A DNA stretch of 35,813 nucleotides from RUG11247 sp045649485. GTDB lineage: Bacteria; Bacillota; Clostridia; Christensenellales; Aristaeellaceae. The notes under the pieces are model-generated. The model saw only the letters and a list, made by a program, of their open reading frames with translations, searched no databases and was not told the origin of the DNA. The stretch is from positions 1 through 35,813 of the forward strand of contig JAZRPZ010000053.1 in NCBI GenBank assembly GCA_045649485.1, given 5' to 3'. Of this stretch, positions 1 to 7,289 are shown piece after piece. Position 1 is the stretch's first letter. Each line of letters begins with the position of its first letter. The translations under genes were made by a program, and so were the position numbers.

Positions 1-32
1 ACATGGACTGCGGCGATTTTTCGTTTGGTAAT

Positions 33-899
33 TTATTCGCCGGCGCAGAATGTTCCGGTTATTACAAGCACGCTTTCGCCGGGAGTTACCGTCCATTCGC
101 CGGTCTCCTCATCCTGTTCGTAAGTTGCGGCAGGCACTGTAATCTGACCGGATACTGTGCGGAACTGTCCGGTCTGTGCATTATAGAAATAGTAACCGGG
201 TTCGGTCCATTCGACACCGTTGAATTCTACGGAAGTGATATTGATAGGCGGAGTGAAGGTATCACTGATTACGATGTTGGAATTTGCCATGGCAGGACAA
301 CAGCCGCTGTTTCTTACAATGAAAGTGAAGCGTACGGGCTCGGTGCAGCTGCTGATGACGGAGGGACAGAGCTGTTTTGCTATGGTCAGCCGCGCCTCAC
401 ATACGGTTTCGATTTCGGCAAAATCTTCCGCATCGGCACAGGGACAGTTGTTGTTGAGGGAAGCGGTGTTGCGGATAACTCCTCCGCAGGGCGGTGCGAA
501 TTCATTCGCCTGGGCGGAATAAAACACCATGGTATTGCCGCCGGCGGGAACGTCGATTCCTTCGATGATAAGAGCATCCTCTGCTGTCACTTCGGGCGCC
601 TGCTGAAGTACGCCGTTTACGAATATCTGAGCGGAGTCATCTACATAGGTGAGGGGATAGAGCTGACCGCCGTTGAAATCATACGCACCGAGGTCGTCGG
701 TAAGCGTAAGATCGTTGAAGTCGTTTGTGCCATTGTTTGTGATGGAAACAACATAGCCTATCACATCCCCGGGTGCATAGACTGCGGTAAGGGCAGTCTT
801 TGTAAGAGTCAGAGAAGAAACAACTTCACCGGTTACGATGTTTGAAGAGACGGTACCGGTATTATAAGAAAGCGTTGCCTGATTAGAAAATGCGGGCAT
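33..899 (-). CDS. DUF11 (conserved repeat domain) protein, two repeats
   Basis: A 288-residue protein opening with MPAFSNQATLSYN, a start I recognise from many clostridial DUF11/TIGR01451 proteins. Two Ig-like DUF11 modules are visible: one around residues 25-130 (TKTALTAVYAPGDVIGYVVS, then LTLTDDLGAYDF) and one around 165-285 (LTIAKQL, FTFIVRNSG, IVISDTFTPP). The segment joining them is cysteine rich, with CGG, CPC and CC pairs. There is no signal peptide, membrane helix or sorting motif, so how it reaches a surface, if it does, is unclear. The ATG at 899 is preceded by GGGAGG with good spacing. Role unknown; related proteins are usually called surface or spore-associated, which I cannot test here. 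The gene is complete, ending at TAA 33-35. A weak -10-like CATAAT lies on this strand near 950. Confidence 0.8.
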   Translation of the reverse strand: MPAFSNQATLSYNTGTVSSNIVTGEVVSSLTLTKTALTAVYAPGDVIGYVVSITNNGTNDFNDLTLTDDLGAYDFNGGQLYPLTYVDDSAQIFVNGVLQQAPEVTAEDALIIEGIDVPAGGNTMVFYSAQANEFAPPCGGVIRNTASLNNNCPCADAEDFAEIETVCEARLTIAKQLCPSVISSCTEPVRFTFIVRNSGCCPAMANSNIVISDTFTPPINITSVEFNGVEWTEPGYYFYNAQTGQFRTVSGQITVPAATYEQDEETGEWTVTPGESVLVITGTFCAGE

Positions 900-971
900 A
901 TTGCATAACCTCCCGAAAGAGCGCGTTTTTTTCTGCGCTCAGGGTATATTATGCAAAAAGCCCGCCTAGCG

Positions 972-1008
972 TGAAAAAAGCTCCGGAACAGCATGTGCTC
1001 CGGAGCTT
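972..1008 (-). terminator. Rho-independent terminator of the nucleoside hydrolase gene
   Basis: A 10-bp perfect stem (AAGCTCCGGA at 978-987 with TCCGGAGCTT at 999-1008) and an 11-base loop. On the minus strand it is followed by a T-run (the A-run at 974-979). It starts 8 bases past the stop codon of the nucleoside hydrolase. A second T-rich stretch on the plus side makes it potentially bidirectional, but no plus-strand gene leads into it. Confidence 0.85.
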
Positions 1009-1015
1009 ATATTTT

Positions 1016-1930
1016 TTATTTGGTGAGCCTTGTGAACATGTCGGTGAACAGTGCATCGCGGTTGATGAACCATACATACTTTATCCACGGACGGTTGGGG
1101 TCAAAGCCGTAGTGATTGTCATACTCCGGAATGGGAGCACGCTCGAGACGATCGAAGATTATCCTGCTTTCGGGATCGACCAGCCATGCAATGGTAGTGG
1201 CGTCCCAGATAACGCGGCTCCATGCGGTGCCGGCGCCGTAGGATTCGGCTTCCTCAATGGTGTTTTCGGCGAGATAGTTGGCCAGAGGATTCTTGTCCTT
1301 GAGCCAGTATTCCAGTTCGGCACGGGTAGTGGTAACAGCGCTTACAACGCCCATGCAGGGGAACATTACGACAGGTGCGCCGGAGCCGAATACAACGCGT
1401 GCAGCGGCTACATCCTGATACATATTGAATTCCTCGGAATTGGGCCAATGGAAGGCGTGACCGCCCAGCCATACGATAACGATCTTGTCTTTGATGTCGG
1501 GAGCTTTGATGAGCGCGGAGGCTACGTTGGTGATAGCACCGATAGCTACTACATACAGAGGCTCGTCGCCCATGGCGCGTGCCTTTGCGATAAGGTCGTC
1601 GCAGGCGGGGGATTCAACGGGGGTCTTCTCATCGGGCAGATAGGACTTGGAGCCGCGGAATATCTTGGGCAGCATGTCTTCGCGTCCGGCAAACTTCATG
1701 AGCTTGATTATCTCATTGTAGCTCTTCTCCATGCCGTCTTCGGGACCGCTGGAACGGGTGTTGTGGAAAGGAGCGGCGTACAGAGCCTCTACTTCAAGCT
1801 TTTCGGGGCAATGCAGTGCATAAGAAATTGCAAACTGGTCGTCGATTTCGTTGTATGCGTCGGTATCCAGAACCATGCGCACTTTGCCGGTGGGGCGTTC
1901 GAGTTTCTTTATAAGTTCGAATTCAGTCAT
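1016..1930 (-). CDS. Nucleoside hydrolase, IUNH family (variant subfamily)
   Basis: A 304-residue cytosolic enzyme predicted to hydrolyse the N-glycosidic bond of nucleosides, releasing base and ribose. The N-terminal Asp cluster is D22-T-D24 then D30-D31, in the form DTDAYNEIDDQFA; the classical version is DTDPGxDDA, so the calcium loop is longer by about two residues. The middle substrate-loop motif survives as EFNMYQDVAAARVVF. Near the C-terminus the usual His-Asp pair reads W242-D243 (VIWDATTIAWL), so the catalytic-type His is absent while the metal-ligand Asp is kept. Start: GGAGG then ATG at 1930. It has its own consensus promoter and terminator, and is divergent from the activase at 2082. 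Family assignment is firm; the substrate is not known. Confidence 0.88.
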   Translation of the reverse strand: MTEFELIKKLERPTGKVRMVLDTDAYNEIDDQFAISYALHCPEKLEVEALYAAPFHNTRSSGPEDGMEKSYNEIIKLMKFAGREDMLPKIFRGSKSYLPDEKTPVESPACDDLIAKARAMGDEPLYVVAIGAITNVASALIKAPDIKDKIVIVWLGGHAFHWPNSEEFNMYQDVAAARVVFGSGAPVVMFPCMGVVSAVTTTRAELEYWLKDKNPLANYLAENTIEEAESYGAGTAWSRVIWDATTIAWLVDPESRIIFDRLERAPIPEYDNHYGFDPNRPWIKYVWFINRDALFTDMFTRLTK

Positions 1931-1970
1931 GTCGGCACCTCCGATGTTGAATTGAATATTTCTTTATGCT

Positions 1971-2000
1971 ATTATATATCTTAACAATTGCGGATGTCAA
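1971..2000 (-). promoter_or_regulatory. Sigma-A promoter for the nucleoside hydrolase
   Basis: On the minus strand a perfect TTGACA (1995-2000) is separated by 18 bases from a perfect TATAAT (1971-1976), about 41 bases upstream of the ATG. Just upstream, at 2006-2029, a 7-bp inverted repeat (AATGCCG / CGGCATT) lies between the two divergent genes and could be an operator. Confidence 0.8.
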
Positions 2001-2081
2001 TCGGTAATGCCGAAGAATGGCACGGCATTCGCATATGTTTTGAGAACAATATATCTTTTGAAATCATTAGAGAGGGAATAA

Positions 2082-2921
2082 ATGAAAGGTATTGTATTTG
2101 ATATAAAGGAATTTGCGGTATATGACGGACCCGGAATACGCACCACCGTTTTCCTGAAGGGCTGCCCGCTGCGCTGCCGCTGGTGCCACAATCCCGAGGG
2201 ACTTTCGCCGAAGCCTCAGCTGATGGTGAGCGTAGCTGCGTGTACAGACTGCGGAAAATGCAGAGAGGTATGTACTCATAATTCTGATTGCATCACCTGC
2301 GGAGAGTGCGTAAGCCGCTGCCCGGGCGGTCTGCGCAGGATAGCAGGTTATGAGATGGAAGCTGAAACACTTGCCGCGAAGCTCAGAAAGAGCGCTGTCT
2401 TTGAGGACGGGGGAGTGACTTTTTCCGGCGGAGAGCCCATGCTGCAGTGGGATTTTGTGCAAGAGACCTGTGTCCACCTTGATGGAATACATAAAGCAAT
2501 AGAGACAAGCGGATTCTGCAAAGACGAACAGTTTGCGCAGATGATGGAAATCATGGATCTGGTAATGATGGATATAAAGCACACCGATCCCGATGAACAT
2601 ATCAGATGGACGGGCGTTGATAACGCGCCTATTCTGAGGCATCTTGATATGCTCAAAAACGGCAGTGTACCGTTTATCATCAGAGTGCCGCTTATACCGG
2701 GCGTAAATGATTCGTCTGAGAATCTGGGCAGGCTTGCCGGAATGCTTTCGGATGCGGAAAATCTTATCAGAGTTGAGCTTCTGCCTTATCATCAGACTGC
2801 AGGCGCTAAATACGAAATGGCAGGTATGGTATATAAGCCGGGATTTGATACGGAAATGCCTGTGCAAAAGCATATGGAATTGTTTGAAGCAAAAGGCATT
2901 TCTGTAATGGCACTTTCGTAA
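2082..2921 (+). CDS. Glycyl-radical enzyme activating protein (radical SAM)
   Basis: A 279-residue activase of the PflA/TIGR02494 type. It would use SAM and a [4Fe-4S] cluster to place the glycyl radical on a partner enzyme. The radical-SAM triad is C28, C32, C35 (GCPLRCRWC). An inserted ferredoxin-like segment has two four-cysteine motifs, C54/57/60/64 and C70/73/76/80, typical of activases for non-PFL glycyl radical enzymes. The SAM-binding GGE follows (VTFSGGEPML). The ATG at 2082 follows GAGGG. No glycyl radical enzyme lies beside it; the nearest is at 7290, which already has its own activase. It may act on that enzyme or on one elsewhere in the genome. I see no clear sigma-A promoter in front of it. 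Confidence 0.9.
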   Translation: MKGIVFDIKEFAVYDGPGIRTTVFLKGCPLRCRWCHNPEGLSPKPQLMVSVAACTDCGKCREVCTHNSDCITCGECVSRCPGGLRRIAGYEMEAETLAAKLRKSAVFEDGGVTFSGGEPMLQWDFVQETCVHLDGIHKAIETSGFCKDEQFAQMMEIMDLVMMDIKHTDPDEHIRWTGVDNAPILRHLDMLKNGSVPFIIRVPLIPGVNDSSENLGRLAGMLSDAENLIRVELLPYHQTAGAKYEMAGMVYKPGFDTEMPVQKHMELFEAKGISVMALS

Positions 2922-2998
2922 TTTATTGTTGGAATATGGAACTTTATTCCGTGCTTCAAGTCTAAAAAGCAAGAGTTCTGAAAAAGGAAGTGGATAGC

Positions 2999-5122
2999 GT
3001 GAAACAGATAATTTCGGTTATTTTGGTACTGATGCTGTGTGCCGGCTGCGCATTTGCAGGAGGCTTTGGTGATGAGCTTTCTGAAATTACGCTTCAGGTA
3101 AAGCAGGTGCTCAATATCGGCGATGAATATACGGATTTCAACGGCAGCAATTACGATGGTTATTGGGAATTGTGCTGGATGAACGATGTGGATGAAATCT
3201 GGGTAAGATGCGACCGGAACGGCAAGATCTATAATTATTATGTATATGATTATGAATACACCTATGACGGAGATTACATGCCCCGTTATCCGGCTATCGG
3301 CGACGAAGAGATACTTTCAATTGCCGAAGAATTCCTTGGGCATGTTATAACCGATGAAAACGAAGGATGGCAGCTTGGCGAGGTAAGCAGCTCACTTCAG
3401 TGGGGAAATGAAGCCTATTCCACAATTGATGGCAAACTGACCATGATGGGTAAGCCTACCGACATCGACATAAGTATCACTATCAATACCGGTGACCGCA
3501 GCGTTACTTCCTTCTATCGCGGTGACAATTATCGCAGCTATTCGGAATTCACAGGCGATATGACCGATAATATCGGAGATGTGAAAGCCAGGGAGAAGCT
3601 GGATTTCACTGTGGGTATGGAACTGGTTTACTATGTTACCGATGGAAACAGCATGGCAATGCCCGTATACATACCCAAAGATGTTTCCAAGTATATAGTT
3701 CGTGCTTCTGACGGCGAACTCATCAGCATAGAAAACGGCTATGCATACTATGGTATGTATGAAGGCGGAGCAGCAGATAATTTTACTGTCTCTGCCAAGG
3801 GAGAGGAACAGGTTCAGCTTACGGAGATTGAACTTGCCGGTATAGGCGCATACGACGGAGCGATGAACAAAGATGAGCTGGATGCATATCTGCGTTCTGT
3901 TCCTGAACTCGGCATCGTTGAAGGATATGAGTTTATTGGGCTGAGCTATTATCATACCGACAGCGGTCTGGTTGCAAATGTGAGCTATAAGCGCGAACTC
4001 AGTCAGGAAGAGGCCGTGCTGCGCAATGCAAATGCCGGCGAAACCGATACCAGAGAGATCATAGTTGATGCTGTCACGGGTACCGTGAAGGGTATGTATG
4101 TCTATTATGCCGGCAGGCGCACTGAGGAGCCGGTCTATACCGAATCCGAACTCGTTGACGCAGCCGCAGCTTTCATAAATGCTTATTATCCCGAATACGC
4201 TCCCTATCTCGTGATTGATAGCACAAGTGCGAACGTATATGAATATTCCTGGGAACGCAATGTGACCGTCAATTTTGTACGCACATATAACGGTGTGCCT
4301 TTCCGTGCCAATTATATCAATGTTTCCGTCAACTGTGACGACGGCACTATTGATAACGTGAATTTCTGCTGGAGCGATACTCAGGAATTTGTGGAGTTCG
4401 ACCCTGCAATTATAATCGATGCCGACCGGGCGTGTGAGGCTTATCTGACCGGTTTTGAATTCGAAGATATATTTGCGTCCGTACCCGGAGAAAGCATCTC
4501 GGACTGGGATTTTATATTCGATCTTACTTACGGCTGGCACTATAAGAATGTGAAGAACTTCTATGCAATTGATGCATTTACAGGCATTGGCTACAGCAGG
4601 AATGTCAGCGGTGAAGAATTTGTGTATAATGATATCGCAGGCCATGCCAATGAATCCGAGATAATAATGCTCGGAAACTATGGAATCGGCTATTCCACAG
4701 GCAGCTTCGAACCTGATGCACAGTTTACGGCTTATGATGCAATGCTGTTCATATATCAGGCAAGCAACTATAACGATGGAAATATTGAAGTAAGGAACTA
4801 TGACGAACTCAAGCAGTTTGCCGTAAACTACGGCTGCGATCAGCTTGATATGTTTGAAGAAGATCAGGTAATGACTGTATGTGATTTCGTGAAGGTGCTT
4901 GCGGATATTTCCGGCTATGATAAAGCAATGGATATCACTGGAATCTATGACTGCGGCTTTGCTGATGATGACAGCATTGCTGCCGAAGATTATCCTGCAA
5001 TCGCCATTGCATACGGACTCGGACTCATTACAGAAGATGCGGATGGAAATATCAATGCATATTCGCCTTTGACCCGTGCGGAGGCAGCAGTTATTTTCCA
5101 CAACCTGCTTTCTTCAAAGTAA
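2999..5122 (+). CDS. Secreted YcdB/YcdC-like protein with C-terminal SLH modules
   Basis: About 707 residues from the GTG at 2999. I prefer this to the in-frame GTG at 2990, because AAGGAAG sits 8 bases upstream of 2999 and overlaps 2990, and because it gives a clean signal peptide (MKQIISVILVLMLCAGCAFA, cleavage after AFA). The body has repeated PepSY/YcdB-type units rich in Tyr, Asp and Glu (for example 'REIIVDAVTGTVKGMYVYY' and 'DGTIDNVNFCW'). The last 160 or so residues hold two SLH-type modules (GIGYSTGSFEPDAQFTAYDA; LTRAEAAVIFHNLL), which would attach the protein to secondary wall polymer. Function unknown; PepSY-type units are often regulators of peptidases. It is likely a surface protein. 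A terminator follows directly. Confidence 0.8.
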   Translation: MKQIISVILVLMLCAGCAFAGGFGDELSEITLQVKQVLNIGDEYTDFNGSNYDGYWELCWMNDVDEIWVRCDRNGKIYNYYVYDYEYTYDGDYMPRYPAIGDEEILSIAEEFLGHVITDENEGWQLGEVSSSLQWGNEAYSTIDGKLTMMGKPTDIDISITINTGDRSVTSFYRGDNYRSYSEFTGDMTDNIGDVKAREKLDFTVGMELVYYVTDGNSMAMPVYIPKDVSKYIVRASDGELISIENGYAYYGMYEGGAADNFTVSAKGEEQVQLTEIELAGIGAYDGAMNKDELDAYLRSVPELGIVEGYEFIGLSYYHTDSGLVANVSYKRELSQEEAVLRNANAGETDTREIIVDAVTGTVKGMYVYYAGRRTEEPVYTESELVDAAAAFINAYYPEYAPYLVIDSTSANVYEYSWERNVTVNFVRTYNGVPFRANYINVSVNCDDGTIDNVNFCWSDTQEFVEFDPAIIIDADRACEAYLTGFEFEDIFASVPGESISDWDFIFDLTYGWHYKNVKNFYAIDAFTGIGYSRNVSGEEFVYNDIAGHANESEIIMLGNYGIGYSTGSFEPDAQFTAYDAMLFIYQASNYNDGNIEVRNYDELKQFAVNYGCDQLDMFEEDQVMTVCDFVKVLADISGYDKAMDITGIYDCGFADDDSIAAEDYPAIAIAYGLGLITEDADGNINAYSPLTRAEAAVIFHNLLSSK

Positions 5123-5124
5123 AC

Positions 5125-5165
5125 GAAAAAACAAGCCGTTACATTTTGTAACGGCTTGTTTCTAT
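5125..5165. terminator. Bidirectional terminator between convergent genes
   Basis: A 14-bp perfect stem (5129-5142 with 5148-5161, core CAAGCCGTTAC / GTAACGGCTTG) with a five-base loop. The A-run on its left gives a six-T tail for the minus-strand small gene, and a shorter GTTTCT tail serves the plus-strand SLH protein gene that ends at 5122. Confidence 0.88.
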
Positions 5166-5167
5166 AA

Positions 5168-5380
5168 TCAGCTGGGCTTGCGTCTGTCCTTTACGGCTTC
5201 GCGGGAACCGTCTTCGCGCTGGATAACGGTGCTGTCCAGCTGCTGACGGAAAGCAGCGCGGAAGTTCTCCAGATAGGCCTTGCGCAGTTCGGCACGCTCT
5301 GCCGCTTCTTCGGGGGTCAGTTCGCGCTCCTTTGCGATGCGCGCAAGCTCATTAATGCGGTCAATATTGACTTTTTCCAT
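5168..5380 (-). CDS. YnzC/DUF896 family small protein
   Basis: A 70-residue cytosolic protein, MEKVNIDRINELARIAKERE..., ending KDRRKPS. It matches the DUF896 family (B. subtilis YnzC): an N-terminal helical hairpin with the LTPEE turn (ELTPEEAAERAELRKAYLE) and a basic C-terminus. The open frame extends upstream, but the ATG at 5380 has AAAGG nine bases before it and gives the normal family length, so I use it. Exact role unknown; in Bacillus the gene belongs to the SOS-linked yneA-yneB-ynzC operon, but no SOS neighbours are seen here. The terminator at 5125-5165 ends it. Confidence 0.88.
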   Translation of the reverse strand: MEKVNIDRINELARIAKERELTPEEAAERAELRKAYLENFRAAFRQQLDSTVIQREDGSREAVKDRRKPS

Positions 5381-5412
5381 GTTTTCATACCTTTCGGATT
5401 GTGATATAATAT

Positions 5413-5431
5413 ATTTATATTCGATATAAAT
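5413..5431. repeat. AT-rich inverted repeat in a divergent intergenic region
   Basis: ATTTATAT at 5413-5420, a three-base spacer TCG, then ATATAAAT at 5424-5431: a perfect 8-bp inverted repeat centred between the divergent ynzC-like and GNAT genes. It could be an operator. It could also be chance in an AT-rich promoter region that contains several TATAAT-like sixmers. Confidence 0.4.
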
Positions 5432-5467
5432 GAATAAAATCCTTCCAAACGAAAGGCGGTTATATAA

Positions 5468-5980
5468 GTGATCCGCGGTAAATTCCTTACTTCTATGGAT
5501 GATATATCTCAGGTACTCGACCTGCGCCGCAGCATATTCTGTGATGAAATGGGTTTCTCCGGTGAAAACGAGCCTGATGAGCATGATAAGATGGCTGTCT
5601 ATGCCCTTGCATACGCAGAAGATGGTACTCCTATTGCTACCGGACGCATGTATATTGCCGATGACAGATTCAATATAGGCCGAGTTTGCGTTCTCAAGCC
5701 TCTGCGCGGCATGCAGATAGGCGATTTCATCATGCGTATGCTGCTTTATCGTGCGCAGGATCTGAATGCAGGTTCCGTCACTATGCAGGCTCCCGCAAAT
5801 CTTGTGAAATATTTCAGCCGCTATGGTTTCCGTCCTCAGGGTGAGGCTTTTGAAGTAAACGGAATCACCAGCCGCACTCTGTATGTTGAGGGAGACAAGA
5901 TTGATATCGAGGGCAGCTGCGGATGCCACAATAAGTGTGAAGGATGTACCGGAAATTGCGGAGAATGCGGTAATGATTGA
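5468..5980 (+). CDS. GNAT acetyltransferase with C-terminal cysteine-rich tail
   Basis: A 170-residue GNAT-fold acyltransferase, probably using acetyl-CoA; substrate unknown, ElaA-like in overall pattern. The N-terminal part (SIFCDEMGFSGENEPDEHD) is followed by the central strand and CoA loop region (IGRVCVLKPLRGMQIGDFIM, about residues 78-97) and the closing 'YFSRYGFRPQGEAF'. The last 20 residues are unusual: cysteines at 151, 153, 157, 160, 164 and 167, a metallothionein-like or metal-cluster tail not part of a normal GNAT domain. Start is GTG at 5468 after AAAGGCGG. Its stop overlaps the start of the MazG-like gene by 8 bases, so the two are probably translationally coupled. Confidence 0.82.
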   Translation: MIRGKFLTSMDDISQVLDLRRSIFCDEMGFSGENEPDEHDKMAVYALAYAEDGTPIATGRMYIADDRFNIGRVCVLKPLRGMQIGDFIMRMLLYRAQDLNAGSVTMQAPANLVKYFSRYGFRPQGEAFEVNGITSRTLYVEGDKIDIEGSCGCHNKCEGCTGNCGECGND

Positions 5981-6275
5981 AATGAAAAAGCTTCAGCAGC
6001 AGGTGTTTGAGAATAAAGTGGCGCATGGTTTCAATACGACCAGCGTTGATGAAGAAGTGTGCCATATAATGAGCGAACTTGCAGAGGCATGGGAAGCTTA
6101 CCGTAAAAAGACAAAGGAGGATTTTGCGGAGGAACTTGCGGATATAGCAATATATCTCTTGGGACTTGCGGAGATGACCGGCATAGATCTTGAGAAGGAG
6201 ATACTTGCCAAAATGGAAATAAACTCCGCACGCAAATACCACCGAAACGAGAACGGGGTCATGGTAAAAGACTGA
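5973..6275 (+). CDS. MazG-like nucleotide pyrophosphohydrolase
   Basis: A 100-residue all-helical protein of the MazG/all-alpha NTP pyrophosphatase superfamily, which hydrolyses nucleoside triphosphates to monophosphates and pyrophosphate with magnesium. The two metal-binding acidic pairs are present: SELAEAWE (about residues 34-41) and EELADIAIYLLGLAE (about 53-67). The ATG at 5973 overlaps the end of the GNAT gene; the frame is open further upstream but this start has a nearby GGAG and gives the normal short length. MIEMKKL also offers a second ATG at 5982. It was probably co-transcribed with the acetyltransferase and ends at the terminator 6281-6312. Confidence 0.82.
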   Translation: MIEMKKLQQQVFENKVAHGFNTTSVDEEVCHIMSELAEAWEAYRKKTKEDFAEELADIAIYLLGLAEMTGIDLEKEILAKMEINSARKYHRNENGVMVKD

Positions 6276-6280
6276 TACTT

Positions 6281-6312
6281 AAAACGCGGCGTTATATGGC
6301 GCTGCGTTTTTT
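6281..6312 (+). terminator. Rho-independent terminator after the MazG-like gene
   Basis: AAAACGCGGCG (6281-6291) pairs with CGCTGCGTTTT (6300-6310) with one G-T pair, an 8-base loop, and a run of six Ts (6307-6312). It separates the GNAT/MazG pair from the glycyl radical operon promoter. Confidence 0.85.
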
Positions 6313-6327
6313 ATGCTCATTTATTTG

Positions 6328-6356
6328 TTGAAAACAAAGTTAACATTTGTTATAAT
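6328..6356 (+). promoter_or_regulatory. Sigma-A promoter of the glycyl radical operon
   Basis: TTGAAA (6328-6333), a 17-base spacer, and a perfect TATAAT (6351-6356). Transcription would begin near 6363, leaving only about 20 bases before the activase ATG at 6384, with GGAGG inside that short leader. Confidence 0.85.
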
Positions 6357-6383
6357 ACACTTGGAAATGTGTGGAGGTTTATT

Positions 6384-7274
6384 ATGAACGGATCTATTTT
6401 CGACATACAGCCCTTCTCGCTGCACGATGGTCCGGGTACCCGTACCACTGTGTTTATGCAGGGATGTCCCCTAAGGTGCAATTGGTGCCACAATCCGGAA
6501 TCCCAGCCTTATGAAGGTGCATTGCTGTTTTATCCTGCCCGCTGCATAGGCTGCGGCGCTTGCGTGGAGGTATGCAGAAACGGCAGTCCTGTGCGCACTG
6601 CAAGGCACACCGATAAATGCGTGATGTGCGGCGAGTGTGCGGAAACCTGTTATGCAGAAGCCGTAAAGCGATCCGGCAGGAATATATCCGCAGACGAATT
6701 GTTTGAGGAATGCATACGCGACAAGGCTGTTTATGAAAAATCCGGAGGCGGAGTCACTTTTTCCGGCGGTGAGCCCATGCTGCAGTCTGAGTTTATAGCG
6801 TCTGTAATGGAAAGGCTGCGCAGCGAAGGCATACATATAGCTATGGAGACCAGCCTGTGCGTAAAATGGGAAAATATTGAAAGACTCGTTCCTCTTGTAG
6901 ACCTGTTCTTTGTTGATATAAAATGCGTAAGCGCAGACCGCCACAAAGCAGGCGTGGGTGCAGATAATGCATTGATACTTCAGAACATCAGAAAACTCAG
7001 CGCCGCAGGTGCCAATATGATACTGCGCACGCCTGTAGTGCCCGGATTCAATGCGGATGCCGGGGAGATAGGGAAGATAGCGGCGTTCATAAAAGAACTG
7101 CCCGCAAAGCATACCGCCGAACTTCTTGCATATCACGGAATGTGCGCTCCCAAATACGCTGCGCTCAGCCGTGAATTCCCATGCAAGGACACTCCGGAAC
7201 CCACAAGAGAAGAAATGGAAGCCTATACACAGATACTTAAAGATATCGGAATAGAAGCCAAATACAGTATGTAA
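6384..7274 (+). CDS. Glycyl-radical enzyme activating protein (radical SAM), partner of the GRE
   Basis: A 296-residue activase, predicted to generate the glycyl radical on the enzyme encoded 15 bases downstream. The SAM-cluster cysteines are C28/C32/C35 (GCPLRCNWC). Two ferredoxin-like four-cysteine motifs follow at C54/57/60/64 and C79/82/85/89, and then the GGE motif (GGVTFSGGEPML). I start at ATG 6384 rather than the in-frame GTG at 6369, because the GGAGG ribosome binding site lies between them. It is the first gene after a strong promoter and shares the operon with the GRE. It is close in layout to the lone activase at 2082: the first 64 residues place the cysteines at identical positions. 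Codon use is ordinary, with many ATA and AGA codons, unlike the GRE. Confidence 0.93.
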   Translation: MNGSIFDIQPFSLHDGPGTRTTVFMQGCPLRCNWCHNPESQPYEGALLFYPARCIGCGACVEVCRNGSPVRTARHTDKCVMCGECAETCYAEAVKRSGRNISADELFEECIRDKAVYEKSGGGVTFSGGEPMLQSEFIASVMERLRSEGIHIAMETSLCVKWENIERLVPLVDLFFVDIKCVSADRHKAGVGADNALILQNIRKLSAAGANMILRTPVVPGFNADAGEIGKIAAFIKELPAKHTAELLAYHGMCAPKYAALSREFPCKDTPEPTREEMEAYTQILKDIGIEAKYSM

Positions 7275-7289
7275 CGGGAGGCAAAAATC

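Noticed and set aside
33..899. The DUF11 protein as a phage tail or adhesin of a mobile element
   Set aside because: No phage genes are near it and similar proteins are chromosomal in many Clostridia.
2006..2029. Inverted repeat between the nucleoside hydrolase and the lone activase, considered as a terminator
   Set aside because: It lies between divergent starts, has no T-run and a 10-base loop; at most an operator.
3392..5101. Long open frame on the minus strand across the SLH protein gene
   Set aside because: It is the shadow of a strong plus-strand gene with signal peptide, domains and ribosome binding site; the minus frame has no recognisable domain or start signal.
5468..6275. GNAT-MazG pair as a toxin-antitoxin system
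   Set aside because: The GNAT is not of the TacT kind (no small RHH antitoxin partner), and MazG-like pyrophosphatases are housekeeping enzymes, not antitoxins.
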